DNA from: JACPPO01 sp965262505
Lineage (GTDB): Bacteria; Acidobacteriota; Vicinamibacteria; Vicinamibacterales; UBA2999
Length of the DNA: 64,000 nucleotides
Direction: 5' to 3'
Assembly (NCBI GenBank): GCA_965262505.1
Contig: CBDHFM010000030.1
Location: forward strand, 3,286,001 to 3,350,000
The translations under genes and the position numbers were made by a program. Positions 34,908-44,160 of the stretch are shown here, piece by piece (within the stretch, counting starts at the first letter, position 1; each line of letters starts with the position of its first letter). The notes below the pieces were generated by a model that was not told the origin of the DNA, made no database searches, and saw only the letters and a program-made list of their open reading frames with translations.

Positions 34908-37900
34908 TCAGGTTAGGATAGGCTGAGCAACAGGGACTGTCGGTAGCCTGAGGATCTTGACGCTCGACGGCACCAGTACCTCTTTCGCCTGCGTGGCGAC
35001 ACGCTCGTGGTGGGTAAACAGGATCACCTGCGTATGCTCGGACAACCCTTGCAAGGCTCGGAGCCCGGCCTCGGTTCGGTCGTCGTCAAAGTGGACGAAC
35101 AGGTCATCGAGAATCACAGGGAGACGCCGATTCTGCTGGACGAAATGTTCGAGGGCGGCGAGACGCAGAGCAAGGTATAGCTGATCACAGGCACCGGTGC
35201 TGAGATGGGCGACATTGAGGGCGCTCCCCGAAGCGGTTGTGGCGAGAATAATTGGTACACCCTTGTCATCGAAATCCGTATCGAGTCCAGTGTGCCTGTC
35301 GAGCGTTAAGTCGCGAAATAGCTGGCTTGCACGACTGAGAATTGGACCTCTGTTGCGCTCGCGGTAATCAATAATCTGCTCTTCGAGTAGCGCCCGAGCC
35401 AGTATCACACGCACGTATTCGTCCGCATCTCTCACCAGGCCAGCGAGAACCTGTTGAGCATTCTCTGCCTCCGTGGCTGCCCTATCAGACGCATCGATGT
35501 CGGCGCGCGCCTTCCGCAGTTCTCCGACGCGAACGGCGCGTTCGTTCCGGAGTGTGTCGGCCTGACTAGACTGACTAGTGAGCAGGGCAATCTCGGTCTC
35601 TAGATCGGTGTCCTCAAAGTCGTCGACTTCGCCGTTGAGCTGGTCGAGGGAAAGCCCTGTCCTTGTGATGAGCTGCGACTCGAGATCGCCGATCTCCTTA
35701 GCGAGTTCATCACACCGCTGTGTGCGCGCCACCGCTTCGTCCAGCATCCGTTCGTTGACGACACCCTCTTCGGCGACCATGGCGGCAATCTGGAGCTCGC
35801 TTTGTTTGATCTGCTGTCGCGCCTGGTTGACATCGTCCACCTTCTTCGTCAGTCGTGTGCGAAGCGATTGGCGGGCCGTAGCGGCATCCTGGGCAACCCT
35901 GAAACGCGATTGCAGAATGCCGATCGCGAACTCGGGTTGTGACGCGTCGATGTTTGCGTGAGCGGGAAGTGCCCCGATGGCCCCTGCGAGCCGCTCCGCT
36001 ATCTGCGCGTTGCGGCGCTCGATACCGCTGACGCGACGCTGCTTTTCCACGAAAGCGTCGAATGTTGTCCCGATCGTGGAGATGGTAGCGACGATAGCGT
36101 CGACGTCGGAGGGCTCGGCTGCACTCGTAAGGCCGAGCCCACTCACCGCATCCGCCCACTGGGTACTCCAGGCCGATAGCCGCTCCCCAACGTTCACCCG
36201 GTTGTCTTCGAGGTCGCGAACGTTCCCAGTGAGGCTTTCGACAGCATGTTGCAGGCCGACTCGCTTCTCGCGTGCCTCTTCCGATCGCCTGCAGACCTCG
36301 TCGGCAAGACCAAGCATTGACGCGAGGCTCAGACTCTCGGCGATGCTCTCACCGAACTGCGCGAGAAGGGTTCGCAAGTCTTCCATGTGACGCTTGATCG
36401 CCGCCCCCTGCGTGGACGCTTCGGTCCGAAGGTTGCGTAAGGTCACGGCGTCGCTAGCAGCGCGACGAATGCGATCCAGTGACTCGTCCATGTCCTGGCG
36501 GTTACCGGCCCCAATGCCAAGCGGGGCCCCGAGCCCGACCCACTCCTGCTGTGTTGTCGCGGCCTGGGTGGTGGCGCGTTGAAGCCCCGCTAACTCAGCC
36601 GTGATTGCCTGGTCGAGCTCCTGGAGTCGCCGCTCAAGGAGGCTCCGTCGCTCAACGGCATTGGCTTCCAAGCGCAGCCGATCAGCGATTTCGTCCACCT
36701 GCGCGACCGCGGCCTCGTACGCGCTTTCAAGCGACTGCCCTCCTGTCCATTCCAAGACCTTTTCGGCGTCTCCATCGCTGTCAAGCCACGCTGAGCGTAC
36801 CAGCTGCCATCCCTGATCACGCTGTGCCCGAGCGCCGAAGAGTTCCTGCTCCGACGGTGGTGCCTCTTGCCGGAGAAGCTCGTCGAGTTCCACGAGAGTT
36901 GCCTCCCGCCGTTGGCGTAACTCCTGGAGCTGGGCGTTACGCTGGTCCACACCAGCTGTCGCTTGCTGCACCGCGGCGTCGACCTCTGCAATGTGGCGTG
37001 CCGCCGGGAGCGCTAATCGGTCGGCGTCGGCCGGCTCAACGGCGACTCCGAGCGACATCAGGGTCACGGCGATGCGCCCCTCGATCCCTGTCGCCTTTCT
37101 CAATGTCTCATCCCGCGCCACCTCAAGCCGCCCCTCCTGACGTATGCGAGCTGCTGCGGTCCTAAGCTGCATGACATCATGAGAGGGATCGGCGGCAGCG
37201 AGCTCTTCGGCAGCGCGGCGAAGCTTCAGCGAAGCATCGGCGCGAAGGCTGCGATTCGACTGCAGGGATGCATCAAGGACTGGACGCTCCTTGATGAGGC
37301 GCCTGATCGTCGCGAGGATTGCTCCGGAGATCGTCGGCAGACCTTGGCTATCCAGCGGACATCCTGCCGGCAGCGTCCGGCGAAGCGAGTCTAGTTTACG
37401 TTCGAGATCCCCTACCTGCTTGTTTAAGGATGGCAGATCCTTCATGTTCTGACGGAGGGCGCCGATGTCCTCAACCAAGGAACTGACGAGATCGGCTTGT
37501 TCGAGGAGCGACTCGTCGACCTGGAGGAGTGCGATCTCACCCTGCAGGTCGTTCAGCTCCGTGGTCGCCAACGTGTCTGTCAGTCGTGCCTTCGCTCGGA
37601 GTTGTTGTGATTCGGCGAGCCGAATGGGCACGCCGTGAGCGACACGCGAGCCTTGTTCCTCTAAGGATGTGAGCTCCTCGAGAAAGCGCCGCCGATCCTG
37701 TACCAGAGGTCTCGTCGCCCGTACGCGTGTGGCTAGGTTCCTCCTGTTGGAGAGATCACCAAACTGCGTCACAGAGAGCGTGAGATCCTTCTCGGCTTGC
37801 TGCAGCTCATCGTCAAGCTTCACGACTGCAGCAGTACTCTTCGATAACTCTTTAACCTTCCGTGAGAGACCCGTGAACTCGGCGAGAGAGGCATTGATAG

Positions 37901-38435
37901 CGGGACGGGAAGCCGAAGGCTTGAACAATTCGCCTGCCCTTGAGTCGAGCTGAGCCATGGCCTTGTTTAGCCGCGTGAGACCCGTACCGGCTCCGAAGAG
38001 GGCCCGGCCTAACTCGCCGGCGCTCTTGAGCAAGGCTTGGCCGCCGCTGGCGATTTCTTCCTGGCCAATGGCGAAGAGCGTCCGATAAACGTCGTCATCG
38101 ACGCCATGGAGCAGGCGTCGCAGCTCTTCCTCATCGATGGGAGCGTCCGACGGTGATCTCAATGTGTTTGTCTGTCGTTTCACCCTCACCAACGCGAGAT
38201 CGACGCCCGTCTCGTCCTGTAGAGTGGCACCAATGCGGAGGTTCGACAGGCCATGAATGTAGCCCTGAGCGGACCGAACTGGGATGCCGTAGAGCAACTG
38301 TTGAATCGCGGCCATTGCCGTGGTCTTGCCCGCTTCGTTGGCACCGACGACAACGTTCACCCCACGTGGCAACAGACCGAACTCAACGTCGGTAAACATG
38401 CCAAACCGTGTCAGGTGAAGGCGCGTGATTCTCAC
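34908..38435 (-). CDS. yhaN: YhaN/SbcC-like AAA ATPase with long coiled coil
   Basis: 1175 residues. Walker A GANEAGKT is at 31-38, right after the N-terminal strand MRITRLHLTRFGMF. The ABC-type signature LSTGACDQLYLALRL starts at about 1078 and Walker B LPVILDDLF at about 1105, with the D-loop/H-loop following (FTHH). About 900 residues between are mostly helical coiled coil. This is the SMC/Rad50/SbcC plan in its YhaN form (AAA_23/AAA_27 N-terminus). It should pair with the YhaO nuclease encoded directly upstream, whose gene it overlaps by four bases, to process DNA ends. The IS1380 element cuts the 3' end: the final stop TGA is supplied by the IS terminus, so only a few C-terminal residues can be missing. 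Repair, phage defence or both are possible. Confidence 0.9.
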   Translation of the reverse strand: MRITRLHLTRFGMFTDVEFGLLPRGVNVVVGANEAGKTTAMAAIQQLLYGIPVRSAQGYIHGLSNLRIGATLQDETGVDLALVRVKRQTNTLRSPSDAPIDEEELRRLLHGVDDDVYRTLFAIGQEEIASGGQALLKSAGELGRALFGAGTGLTRLNKAMAQLDSRAGELFKPSASRPAINASLAEFTGLSRKVKELSKSTAAVVKLDDELQQAEKDLTLSVTQFGDLSNRRNLATRVRATRPLVQDRRRFLEELTSLEEQGSRVAHGVPIRLAESQQLRAKARLTDTLATTELNDLQGEIALLQVDESLLEQADLVSSLVEDIGALRQNMKDLPSLNKQVGDLERKLDSLRRTLPAGCPLDSQGLPTISGAILATIRRLIKERPVLDASLQSNRSLRADASLKLRRAAEELAAADPSHDVMQLRTAAARIRQEGRLEVARDETLRKATGIEGRIAVTLMSLGVAVEPADADRLALPAARHIAEVDAAVQQATAGVDQRNAQLQELRQRREATLVELDELLRQEAPPSEQELFGARAQRDQGWQLVRSAWLDSDGDAEKVLEWTGGQSLESAYEAAVAQVDEIADRLRLEANAVERRSLLERRLQELDQAITAELAGLQRATTQAATTQQEWVGLGAPLGIGAGNRQDMDESLDRIRRAASDAVTLRNLRTEASTQGAAIKRHMEDLRTLLAQFGESIAESLSLASMLGLADEVCRRSEEAREKRVGLQHAVESLTGNVRDLEDNRVNVGERLSAWSTQWADAVSGLGLTSAAEPSDVDAIVATISTIGTTFDAFVEKQRRVSGIERRNAQIAERLAGAIGALPAHANIDASQPEFAIGILQSRFRVAQDAATARQSLRTRLTKKVDDVNQARQQIKQSELQIAAMVAEEGVVNERMLDEAVARTQRCDELAKEIGDLESQLITRTGLSLDQLNGEVDDFEDTDLETEIALLTSQSSQADTLRNERAVRVGELRKARADIDASDRAATEAENAQQVLAGLVRDADEYVRVILARALLEEQIIDYRERNRGPILSRASQLFRDLTLDRHTGLDTDFDDKGVPIILATTASGSALNVAHLSTGACDQLYLALRLAALEHFVQQNRRLPVILDDLFVHFDDDRTEAGLRALQGLSEHTQVILFTHHERVATQAKEVLVPSSVKILRLPTVPVAQPILT

Positions 38436-39679
38436 AGTTCGTCCTCCGCGAGGAGCGAGAGAATCAGCTCGACGCTCGCGTCGAGTGTCGCGGCGACATG
38501 CTCGGTCGTTCCCGGCACCGCGGCTTCGGTGGCCATGCCTTCGCCACCCCGGATTTCCTGCGGAAGTTTGTTGCGAAGGTCGGCGAAGAGTCCATGGTAC
38601 CGCTCGAGAGCACCGGGATCGTTCTTCAACGTATCAACTCTGGCGGTGATCGCTCCGATTAGATTCGCATCCGGCCGGACGACTCGCCGGGTGTCCAGCC
38701 TAACCTTCTCGACCCAGACGTCACCCCGCCGGGTCCCAATACCCCGGATCTCGGCCTCAAGGTGTTCTGGATTACGCCAGAGCTCGACGTGGGCGGGCGA
38801 TCGACCCGTAATCTTGACACGCGCAGCCACGAGCCGCCCTCCAGATGACCTCACAGCAGCGTCAAGCGAAGTACTCACGGCTGAGAGGACGCCCTCCAGA
38901 TCGACGCACTTGCTGGCGTCGACGGCACACTCCTGCCAACGTACGACATCGAGAGGGAGTGGCTCAACCGACGTGACTTCGTTGCCCTCGACGGTCACCA
39001 ACGTTGCACCCTTTGCGCCGGTCTCGCGGGCGTGCCGCCCCTGTAAATTCCCCGAAAACGTGACCCACGGATCGCGGCAGATGTCCTCGTGTTGGTGGAC
39101 GTGGCCAAGAGCCCAATACTGATATCCGCGACTGCGCAGAACGTCGAGGGTGGTCGGTGCGTACGACGCGTGCCCGGGTCGACCGTCGAGGCTGGTGTGA
39201 AGCAGGCCGATGGTGAATAGACCGGGATCTACAGGCGGATACGTCGCTGCCAAGTCGGAGGTTACCGATCGAGTCGCATAGCTCTGACCAATTACAGCAA
39301 AGTCAAGATGGTCGAATCTCTTAGTTTCTGGCTTCGCGGCGGACAGCTGACTCACGTTGGGCGGGAGACGCAGTCTACGTCCGATCTCGCTGGCCGCGTC
39401 ATGATTACCAGCCACGCACACAACGGGAATTCCAGCCTCGTTCAGTCTTGAGAGCTGGGCCACCCAAAAGAGCCCAGTTCTGTAGTCCTTCCAGTCACCG
39501 TCGAAAACATCCCCAGCGACGACGACCACCTCGACCTTATTGCTTATCGCAGCCTCCACGAGGTTTTCTACTGCACGCCGCGTTGCTCCGCGCATTTCGG
39601 CGACTGGCGCACCCTCATAGGCCGAGAGCCCACGCAACGGACTGTCTATGTGGAGATCTGCGGCATGTAGGAATTTCAT
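38432..39679 (-). CDS. yhaO: YhaO/SbcD-like metallophosphoesterase nuclease
   Basis: 415 residues from MKFLHAADLHIDSPL at 39679 (a longer frame starts 12 codons earlier without a ribosome site). Calcineurin-like phosphoesterase motifs in order: D8-x-H10 in ADLHIDSP, VVVAGDVFDGD, VAGNHDA, LLHTSLDG and LGHVHQHE, all metal ligands present. The C-terminal ~150 residues form the capping and ATPase-docking region. It ends in the ATGA that begins yhaN. IS3-B copy 2 sits only ~45 bases upstream of the start, so the native promoter has been displaced; expression may now depend on the IS. Confidence 0.9.
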   Translation of the reverse strand: MKFLHAADLHIDSPLRGLSAYEGAPVAEMRGATRRAVENLVEAAISNKVEVVVVAGDVFDGDWKDYRTGLFWVAQLSRLNEAGIPVVCVAGNHDAASEIGRRLRLPPNVSQLSAAKPETKRFDHLDFAVIGQSYATRSVTSDLAATYPPVDPGLFTIGLLHTSLDGRPGHASYAPTTLDVLRSRGYQYWALGHVHQHEDICRDPWVTFSGNLQGRHARETGAKGATLVTVEGNEVTSVEPLPLDVVRWQECAVDASKCVDLEGVLSAVSTSLDAAVRSSGGRLVAARVKITGRSPAHVELWRNPEHLEAEIRGIGTRRGDVWVEKVRLDTRRVVRPDANLIGAITARVDTLKNDPGALERYHGLFADLRNKLPQEIRGGEGMATEAAVPGTTEHVAATLDASVELILSLLAEDEL

Positions 39680-39777
39680 GGGTATTGTCAACTTGAGCGA
39701 AACTGCCGCGTCCAACCCCCAAGCTCCCGCGCCCCACGATTTCTTTGGACAGCCTTCTGCGAGAAGGAGAATGAGTT

Positions 39778-40335
39778 ATGTCCAAGGGAAAACAGCACGA
39801 GGCTGAGGCCTCGGAGGGAGCCCGGAGGGCGACCGCAGAGGCCTCAGCCTCGTGGGCGCTCGTCGGCACGGGGCGGTGGTCCGCGCGACGAAAAGTCTCC
39901 GTGGTCATCGAGGTCCTCAAGGGGGAATCACTCGAGAGCCTCAGTCGTCGCCATGGCGTGACGGCGGCGAAGCTCTCGCAGTGGCGTGACGACTTCGTGG
40001 CCGGCGGTGAGGCCCGCCTCAAGCATCGCGAGGTCGCCGTCGAGGGCGCGGACACGCGGCGGCTCAAGCGCGTCGTGGCGGATCTCGCCACCGACAAGGC
40101 GTTGCTGGCCGAGAAGATTCGACACCTGGAGGCCGGCCGCCCTTTGGGCTGGTGGAGGTCGAAGCGATGCGTCACGCGACTTCGCCCTCCACCCACCGGC
40201 CGTACGGCATCGCCCGCGTCACGCGCGTGTGGCAGGTGCCGCGCTCGACGGTCTACGCGCAACGGACCCGGCGCGCCCGGCCGACGCCGGTGGCCAAGCG
40301 CGGACCCAAGCCGCCCCAGTCGGATGCGGCGCTGA
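39778..40335 (+). CDS. IS3-family OrfA, element B copy 2
   Basis: Same as copy 1 through the HTH and coiled-coil part; differs only in the non-conserved tail that overlaps orfB (RPPPT for RSPPT). The functional part probably ends or shifts frame near 40152. Confidence 0.75.
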   Translation: MSKGKQHEAEASEGARRATAEASASWALVGTGRWSARRKVSVVIEVLKGESLESLSRRHGVTAAKLSQWRDDFVAGGEARLKHREVAVEGADTRRLKRVVADLATDKALLAEKIRHLEAGRPLGWWRSKRCVTRLRPPPTGRTASPASRACGRCRARRSTRNGPGAPGRRRWPSADPSRPSRMRR

Positions 40336-41057
40336 CGGCCGCGGTCCGGGCCGTGATCGCCGCGAGTCCGTTCCACGGCGAAGGGCACCGCAAGATCTGG
40401 GCGCGCTTGCGGGTGCAGGGGCTGCGCACGTCGAAACGTCGGACGTTGGTCGTGATGCGCGCTGCCGACTTGCTCGGCCCTGCGCGGCTGCCCACGCCGG
40501 TCGCCGCCCGTCCCCACGACGGCACCATCGTCACCGCCAGTCCCAACGTGATGTGGGGCACCGATGCGACGGCCACCGTGACGCTGGCGGACGGCCACGT
40601 CACGATCTTCGGGGCGATCGATCACTGCACGGCCGAATGTGTGGGACTACACGCGGCGAAGTCCGGCACGCGCTTCGAGGCGTTGGAGCCGGTGCGCCAG
40701 GGCGTCCGAGATCACTTCGGGACGATGGCCGCCGGCGTGGCGAGCGGGCTCACGATGCGCCACGACCACGGCAGTCAGTACATGAGCAACGACTTTCACG
40801 CCGAGCTCCGGTTCCTCGGCATCGTGTCATCACCGGCCTTCGTCCGCCAGCCCGAGGGGAACGGCTGCATCGAACGGTTCTTCCGCACCCTCAAGGAACA
40901 GCTGCTGTGGGTGCGCCACTTTACGGATGTCGAGGACTTGCAGCAGGCGCTGCGCACCTTCAAGGAGACCTATAACCAGCAGTGGTTGATCGAGCGACTC
41001 GGCTTCCGCGCACCCGCCGTCGTCCGTCGCGCGGTTGCGCTCACCACGGCCGCGTGA
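40152..41057 (+). CDS. IS3-family OrfB transposase, element B copy 2
   Basis: 301 residues with the same integrase core as copy 1 (GTDATATV, RHDHGSQYMS, NGCIERFFRTLKE). A few substitutions distinguish the copies (HATSPS, IFGA, RQPEGN), so they are diverging slightly rather than being a fresh duplication. Intact. Confidence 0.88.
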   Translation: MEVEAMRHATSPSTHRPYGIARVTRVWQVPRSTVYAQRTRRARPTPVAKRGPKPPQSDAALTAAVRAVIAASPFHGEGHRKIWARLRVQGLRTSKRRTLVVMRAADLLGPARLPTPVAARPHDGTIVTASPNVMWGTDATATVTLADGHVTIFGAIDHCTAECVGLHAAKSGTRFEALEPVRQGVRDHFGTMAAGVASGLTMRHDHGSQYMSNDFHAELRFLGIVSSPAFVRQPEGNGCIERFFRTLKEQLLWVRHFTDVEDLQQALRTFKETYNQQWLIERLGFRAPAVVRRAVALTTAA

Positions 41058-41112
41058 ATACACTCACCCGGCTGTCCAAGAAATCCGTGGCGGTACATCC
41101 AACCCCCAAGCT

Positions 41113-41405
41113 GTTGCGCTCCAGAGCTGCTCTCGCTACAGCATATTGGGCTCCAAGTTAGGGCATTCACCAACAACTTGACAATACCCGGTTATATTTT
41201 GGCGCGCGCGTGCGCGCGTGTCCGATGCGAATTGGGGCCTGAATCGGCGAATGTGAGGCGATTCGGAGTACATGGTGATAACCGATCGTCGCGCACTCCT
41301 CGAATTTACGCCAGATCTTGCACGTGTCTTGGGAGAATGTCTTGCCACGCCGCACGCCGGGCAGGTTTGTCACCGTTTGTAATACACGGGCGTTCAGAAG
41401 CCGAC
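41113..41405. other. intergenic region between IS3-B and IS3-A
   Basis: No convincing gene. A CAACTTGACAATACC stretch (41174-41188) mirrors GGTATTGTCAACTTG at 39681-39695 on the other side of IS3-B; both resemble the IS6 terminal repeat seen at 48.5 kb. An alternating GCGCGCGTGCGCGCG run lies at about 41203. Confidence 0.45.
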
Positions 41406-41471
41406 GACGTCCCCCCCGAATTGAGTAGCACCCGGGTTTAGAGTCCGAGCTCACGAGAAGGGAGATCGGAC

Positions 41472-41735
41472 GTGAAGCAACGATTCAGCGAGGCGCAGAT
41501 CATCGGGTTCCTGCGGGAGTCCGAAGCGGGCCTGCCGGTGAAGGACCTGTGCCGCCGGCACGGGTTCTCGGAGGCCAGTTACTACCTCTGGCGGAATAAG
41601 TTCGGCGGGATGACCGTCTCGGACGCGAAACGCCTGAAGGAGCTGATTGCCGAGAATACGCGGCTGAAGAAGCTGCTGGCCGAGTCCGTGCTGGACAACG
41701 AGGTGACGCGCGATGCGTTGCGAAAAAAGTGGTGA
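41472..41735 (+). CDS. IS3-family OrfA, element A copy 2
   Basis: 87 residues, identical to copy 1 at 6238-6501, with GAAGGGAG before the ATG and overlap into orfB. Confidence 0.9.
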   Translation: MKQRFSEAQIIGFLRESEAGLPVKDLCRRHGFSEASYYLWRNKFGGMTVSDAKRLKELIAENTRLKKLLAESVLDNEVTRDALRKKW

Positions 41736-42577
41736 CCGCCCCAGCCCGACGGGTGCTGGTGCGGGATATGACCGCGCAGGGGGTGAGCGAGCGGCGCGCG
41801 CTCGCGCTGGTGCACATGAGTGCCTCGTCGCTGCGATACACCCCGGCGCCGGATACTAACGCGGCGTTGCGAGCCCGCATCGTGACCTTAGCGCACCGGC
41901 ACCGTCGCTACGGTGCCGGGATGATCTACCTCAAGCTGCGGCAGGCGGGAACACGGGTCAACCACAAGCGGGTGGAGCGCCTGTATACCGAGGCTAGGCT
42001 GCAGGTACGTCGGCGGCGACGCAAGAAGATCCCGGTGGCGGACCGCCAGCCCCTGGTACGCCCCCAGGCGCCGAACGAGGTCTGGTCTGCCGACTTCGTC
42101 TTCGACCGCACGGCCGAGGGACGGGTGGTGAAGTGCCTGACCGTCGTCGATGACGCGACCACCGAAGCGGTGGCCATCGTGCCGGCCCGCGCGTTCGGTG
42201 GGCTGCCGGTCACCCGCGTGCTCGATCAACTCGCGCTCAAGCGCGGCCTGCCGCGTATCTTGCGCACCGACAACGGGAAGGAGTTCTGCGGGCGCGCCAT
42301 GCTGACATGGGCCCATACGCACGGCGTCACGTTGCGCCTGATCGAGCCGGGCAAGCCGAATCAGAACGCCTATATCGAATCGTTCAACGGCCGGTTCCGC
42401 GACGAGTGCCTCAACGAGCACTGGTTCACGAGTCTGGTCCATACCCAGGTCCTCGTCGAGGCCTGGCGACGCGAGTACAACGAGGAGCGGCCGAAGAAGG
42501 GACTGGGCGGGCTCACGCCCGCCCAGTACGCCAAGCGGCTGGTCGCGGAACGCAGTACAGTCACCGCCGGACTCTAA
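41729..42577 (+). CDS. IS3-family OrfB transposase, element A copy 2
   Basis: 282 residues, identical protein to 5396-6244. Triad D (SADFVFD), D (RTDNGKEF), E (NAYIESFNG) present. Confidence 0.9.
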   Translation: MVTAPARRVLVRDMTAQGVSERRALALVHMSASSLRYTPAPDTNAALRARIVTLAHRHRRYGAGMIYLKLRQAGTRVNHKRVERLYTEARLQVRRRRRKKIPVADRQPLVRPQAPNEVWSADFVFDRTAEGRVVKCLTVVDDATTEAVAIVPARAFGGLPVTRVLDQLALKRGLPRILRTDNGKEFCGRAMLTWAHTHGVTLRLIEPGKPNQNAYIESFNGRFRDECLNEHWFTSLVHTQVLVEAWRREYNEERPKKGLGGLTPAQYAKRLVAERSTVTAGL

Positions 42578-42833
42578 ACCGAAGTGCTACTGAAGACGGG
42601 GGGACGTCGCCGAAGAGCCCGTAATTACCCGAAGATGTAGCGCTAACCAATTTGTGCGGACCACAGGTCTGTTCAGCCAGCCCTCGCAGCCCAACAACGA
42701 CGCGGATGGAGAAAGTAGCCAGCACGGCCCGACCGCCGGTCTTGGTTCCTTTGGACATTAGATGTCTCTGACGATCTATTGCGACCTACCCCTTCACCGA
42801 CCGTAGCCGCAGTAGCCACTACAATCGTCGTTC

Positions 42834-43634
42834 GTGCCCAGCCAGTTCTCCGCAATCGGGTTCACCGTCTCGTCAGGGGAAGACCTGGCTGCGCTCGCCA
42901 GCCGGGTCGCCGAGCGCGCCGACACGATTGATGCCAACGCCGGGCGGTACCTCAAGTGGGCGCCTCAGTCGGGCGAGCAGCTCTGGCTTCAGGTGACGCA
43001 CAACGGCGACGCGATGGGGATGAATCCGCACTTCGAGGGGAAGTCGTCGGTGCCCGTCGCGGTGGAGGCGCGCATTGCTCGTGACACCCACACACCGCTC
43101 GACGGGACGTTCCTCGCCTGGGCCAATCCGTCAGCCGGCGGCGGCGCCGGCGGCGACTACCCGTTCGCCTTCGACTGCCCCGACGCGGCCACCCACCACG
43201 CGCTGACGCTTCCCGCCACGCTGACCGCCCAGATCGCGGCCTTCGCTCAGCAGATCACCGTGCACGAATCGCGGGAGGCGTACGACGCGGCGCAGGTCGC
43301 GCAGGGGCTGTCGTACGAATCGCGATCGTTCATCCCATCCGGACTCATTTCGCCGTCCGGCGAGCCCGTGACGCCGCCGGAATCCCACGCGCTCATCGCC
43401 GGCGAGGTCGTCGAGGCGGGGGAGCGCCGGAACGCGGTCACCGACCGGCCGTTCTGGTGGGCGCTCGTCGACACCGTCGGCGGCACGTTCGACGTCGTGA
43501 TCGATCCCTCGCTGCTCTCGAACCCTGTCCGCGCAGGCAACGTGATCTCCGGGTGGTTCTGGCTGTCGGGTCGACTTCAGAGGAGCGCGTCGCCGCGCGC
43601 TGCCTGGCTTCACAAGCTGACCGGCCGCGGATAG
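42834..43634 (+). CDS. conserved hypothetical protein, 266 aa
   Basis: Starts at a GTG (PSQFSAIGFTVSSGEDLAALA). Conserved-looking blocks include YLKWAPQSGEQLWLQVT, GMNPHFEGKSSVPVAVEARI, ESRSFIPSGLISPSGEPVTPPES and RPFWWALVDTVGGTFDVVIDP...GNVISGWFWLSGRL. This layout is one I recognise from conserved hypothetical proteins in several phyla without assigned function. No signal or membrane segment. It is the first gene after the mobile block and may share a transcript with the EVE gene 70 bases downstream. Confidence 0.75.
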   Translation: MPSQFSAIGFTVSSGEDLAALASRVAERADTIDANAGRYLKWAPQSGEQLWLQVTHNGDAMGMNPHFEGKSSVPVAVEARIARDTHTPLDGTFLAWANPSAGGGAGGDYPFAFDCPDAATHHALTLPATLTAQIAAFAQQITVHESREAYDAAQVAQGLSYESRSFIPSGLISPSGEPVTPPESHALIAGEVVEAGERRNAVTDRPFWWALVDTVGGTFDVVIDPSLLSNPVRAGNVISGWFWLSGRLQRSASPRAAWLHKLTGRG

Positions 43635-43704
43635 AGGCGGGCGCCTGCCGCCGGCAGGCGCACGGCATCGCGGTGGTGCCAGGGCGTCAGGATAGAGAAG
43701 AGAC

Positions 43705-44121
43705 ATGAAATACTGGGTCCACGTCATTTCAAAAGACCACGCGCTGACCGGCGTGGAGGCGGGTTTCATCTGGGCCAAGCCCGCCGATCTCCAGCTGTTG
43801 CGGAAAGGGGATCTCGTCTTCTTCTACTCGCCGGGCACGCTCTTCCGCGCCGGCGAGATCCTCCAGACGTTCACCGCGGTGGCGCGGGTGACCGGCGATG
43901 CGCCGTACCAGGTGGAGACATCGGCGACAGTCCACGCATGGCGCCTGAAGGCGACGTTTCTCACGTGCGAAGAGGCCCCGATCGAGCCGCTGATTCCGCG
44001 GCTGGACTTCATCCAGGACACAGCGAACTGGGCCAGGTTCCTGCCCCGCGGGATGTTCGCGATCGGCGGAGACGATGCCGATCGCATCGCGGACGCGATG
44101 AAAGCGGACATCGCGCACTGA
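43705..44121 (+). CDS. EVE-domain (PUA-like) protein
   Basis: 138 residues: MKYWVHVISKDHALTGVEAGFIWA, LLRKGDLVFFYSPGTLF, EILQTFTAVARVTGDAPYQVE and a C-terminal RLDFIQDTANWARFLPRGMFAI. The KYWV...KGDxVxFYSP pattern marks the EVE fold, which binds modified nucleic-acid bases, often within restriction or translation-linked genes. GAGAAGAGAC precedes the ATG. Followed at once by the repeat and terminator at 44161-44319. Confidence 0.82.
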   Translation: MKYWVHVISKDHALTGVEAGFIWAKPADLQLLRKGDLVFFYSPGTLFRAGEILQTFTAVARVTGDAPYQVETSATVHAWRLKATFLTCEEAPIEPLIPRLDFIQDTANWARFLPRGMFAIGGDDADRIADAMKADIAH

Positions 44122-44160
44122 AGTCTGTGCCGGGAGTGGATGCCGCGCTGTCGGAGAGGG

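Larger units (their letters stand above)
31791..34916 (-). mobile_element. IS1380-family element, copy 2, carrying a nested IS481
   Basis: Begins CTTAGCCCGCATTATTCAC at 31791 and ends GAATTATTCAGGTTAG at 34916, the two IS1380 ends. Near the right end the sequence is interrupted after GCGATCG (33455) and resumes GATCGTTGATGAATTATTCAGG at 34891, with the IS481 element between. Confidence 0.88.
39725..41097 (+). mobile_element. IS3-family element B, copy 2
   Basis: 1373 bases, same ends and orientation as copy 1. Flanked by the direct repeat TCCAACCCCCAAGC(T) at 39711-39725 and 41098-41112. Confidence 0.9.
41406..42608 (+). mobile_element. IS3-family element A, copy 2
   Basis: Same ends as copy 1 (GACGTCCCCCCCGAATTGAG...to...GAAGACGGGGGGACGTC) and the same length, in the opposite orientation. 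Confidence 0.9.

Noticed and set aside
41200..41222. Alternating GCGCGCGTGCGCGCG run as a CRISPR-like or Z-DNA element
   Set aside because: It is a single short run with no repeat-spacer pattern; no CRISPR array was seen anywhere in the window.
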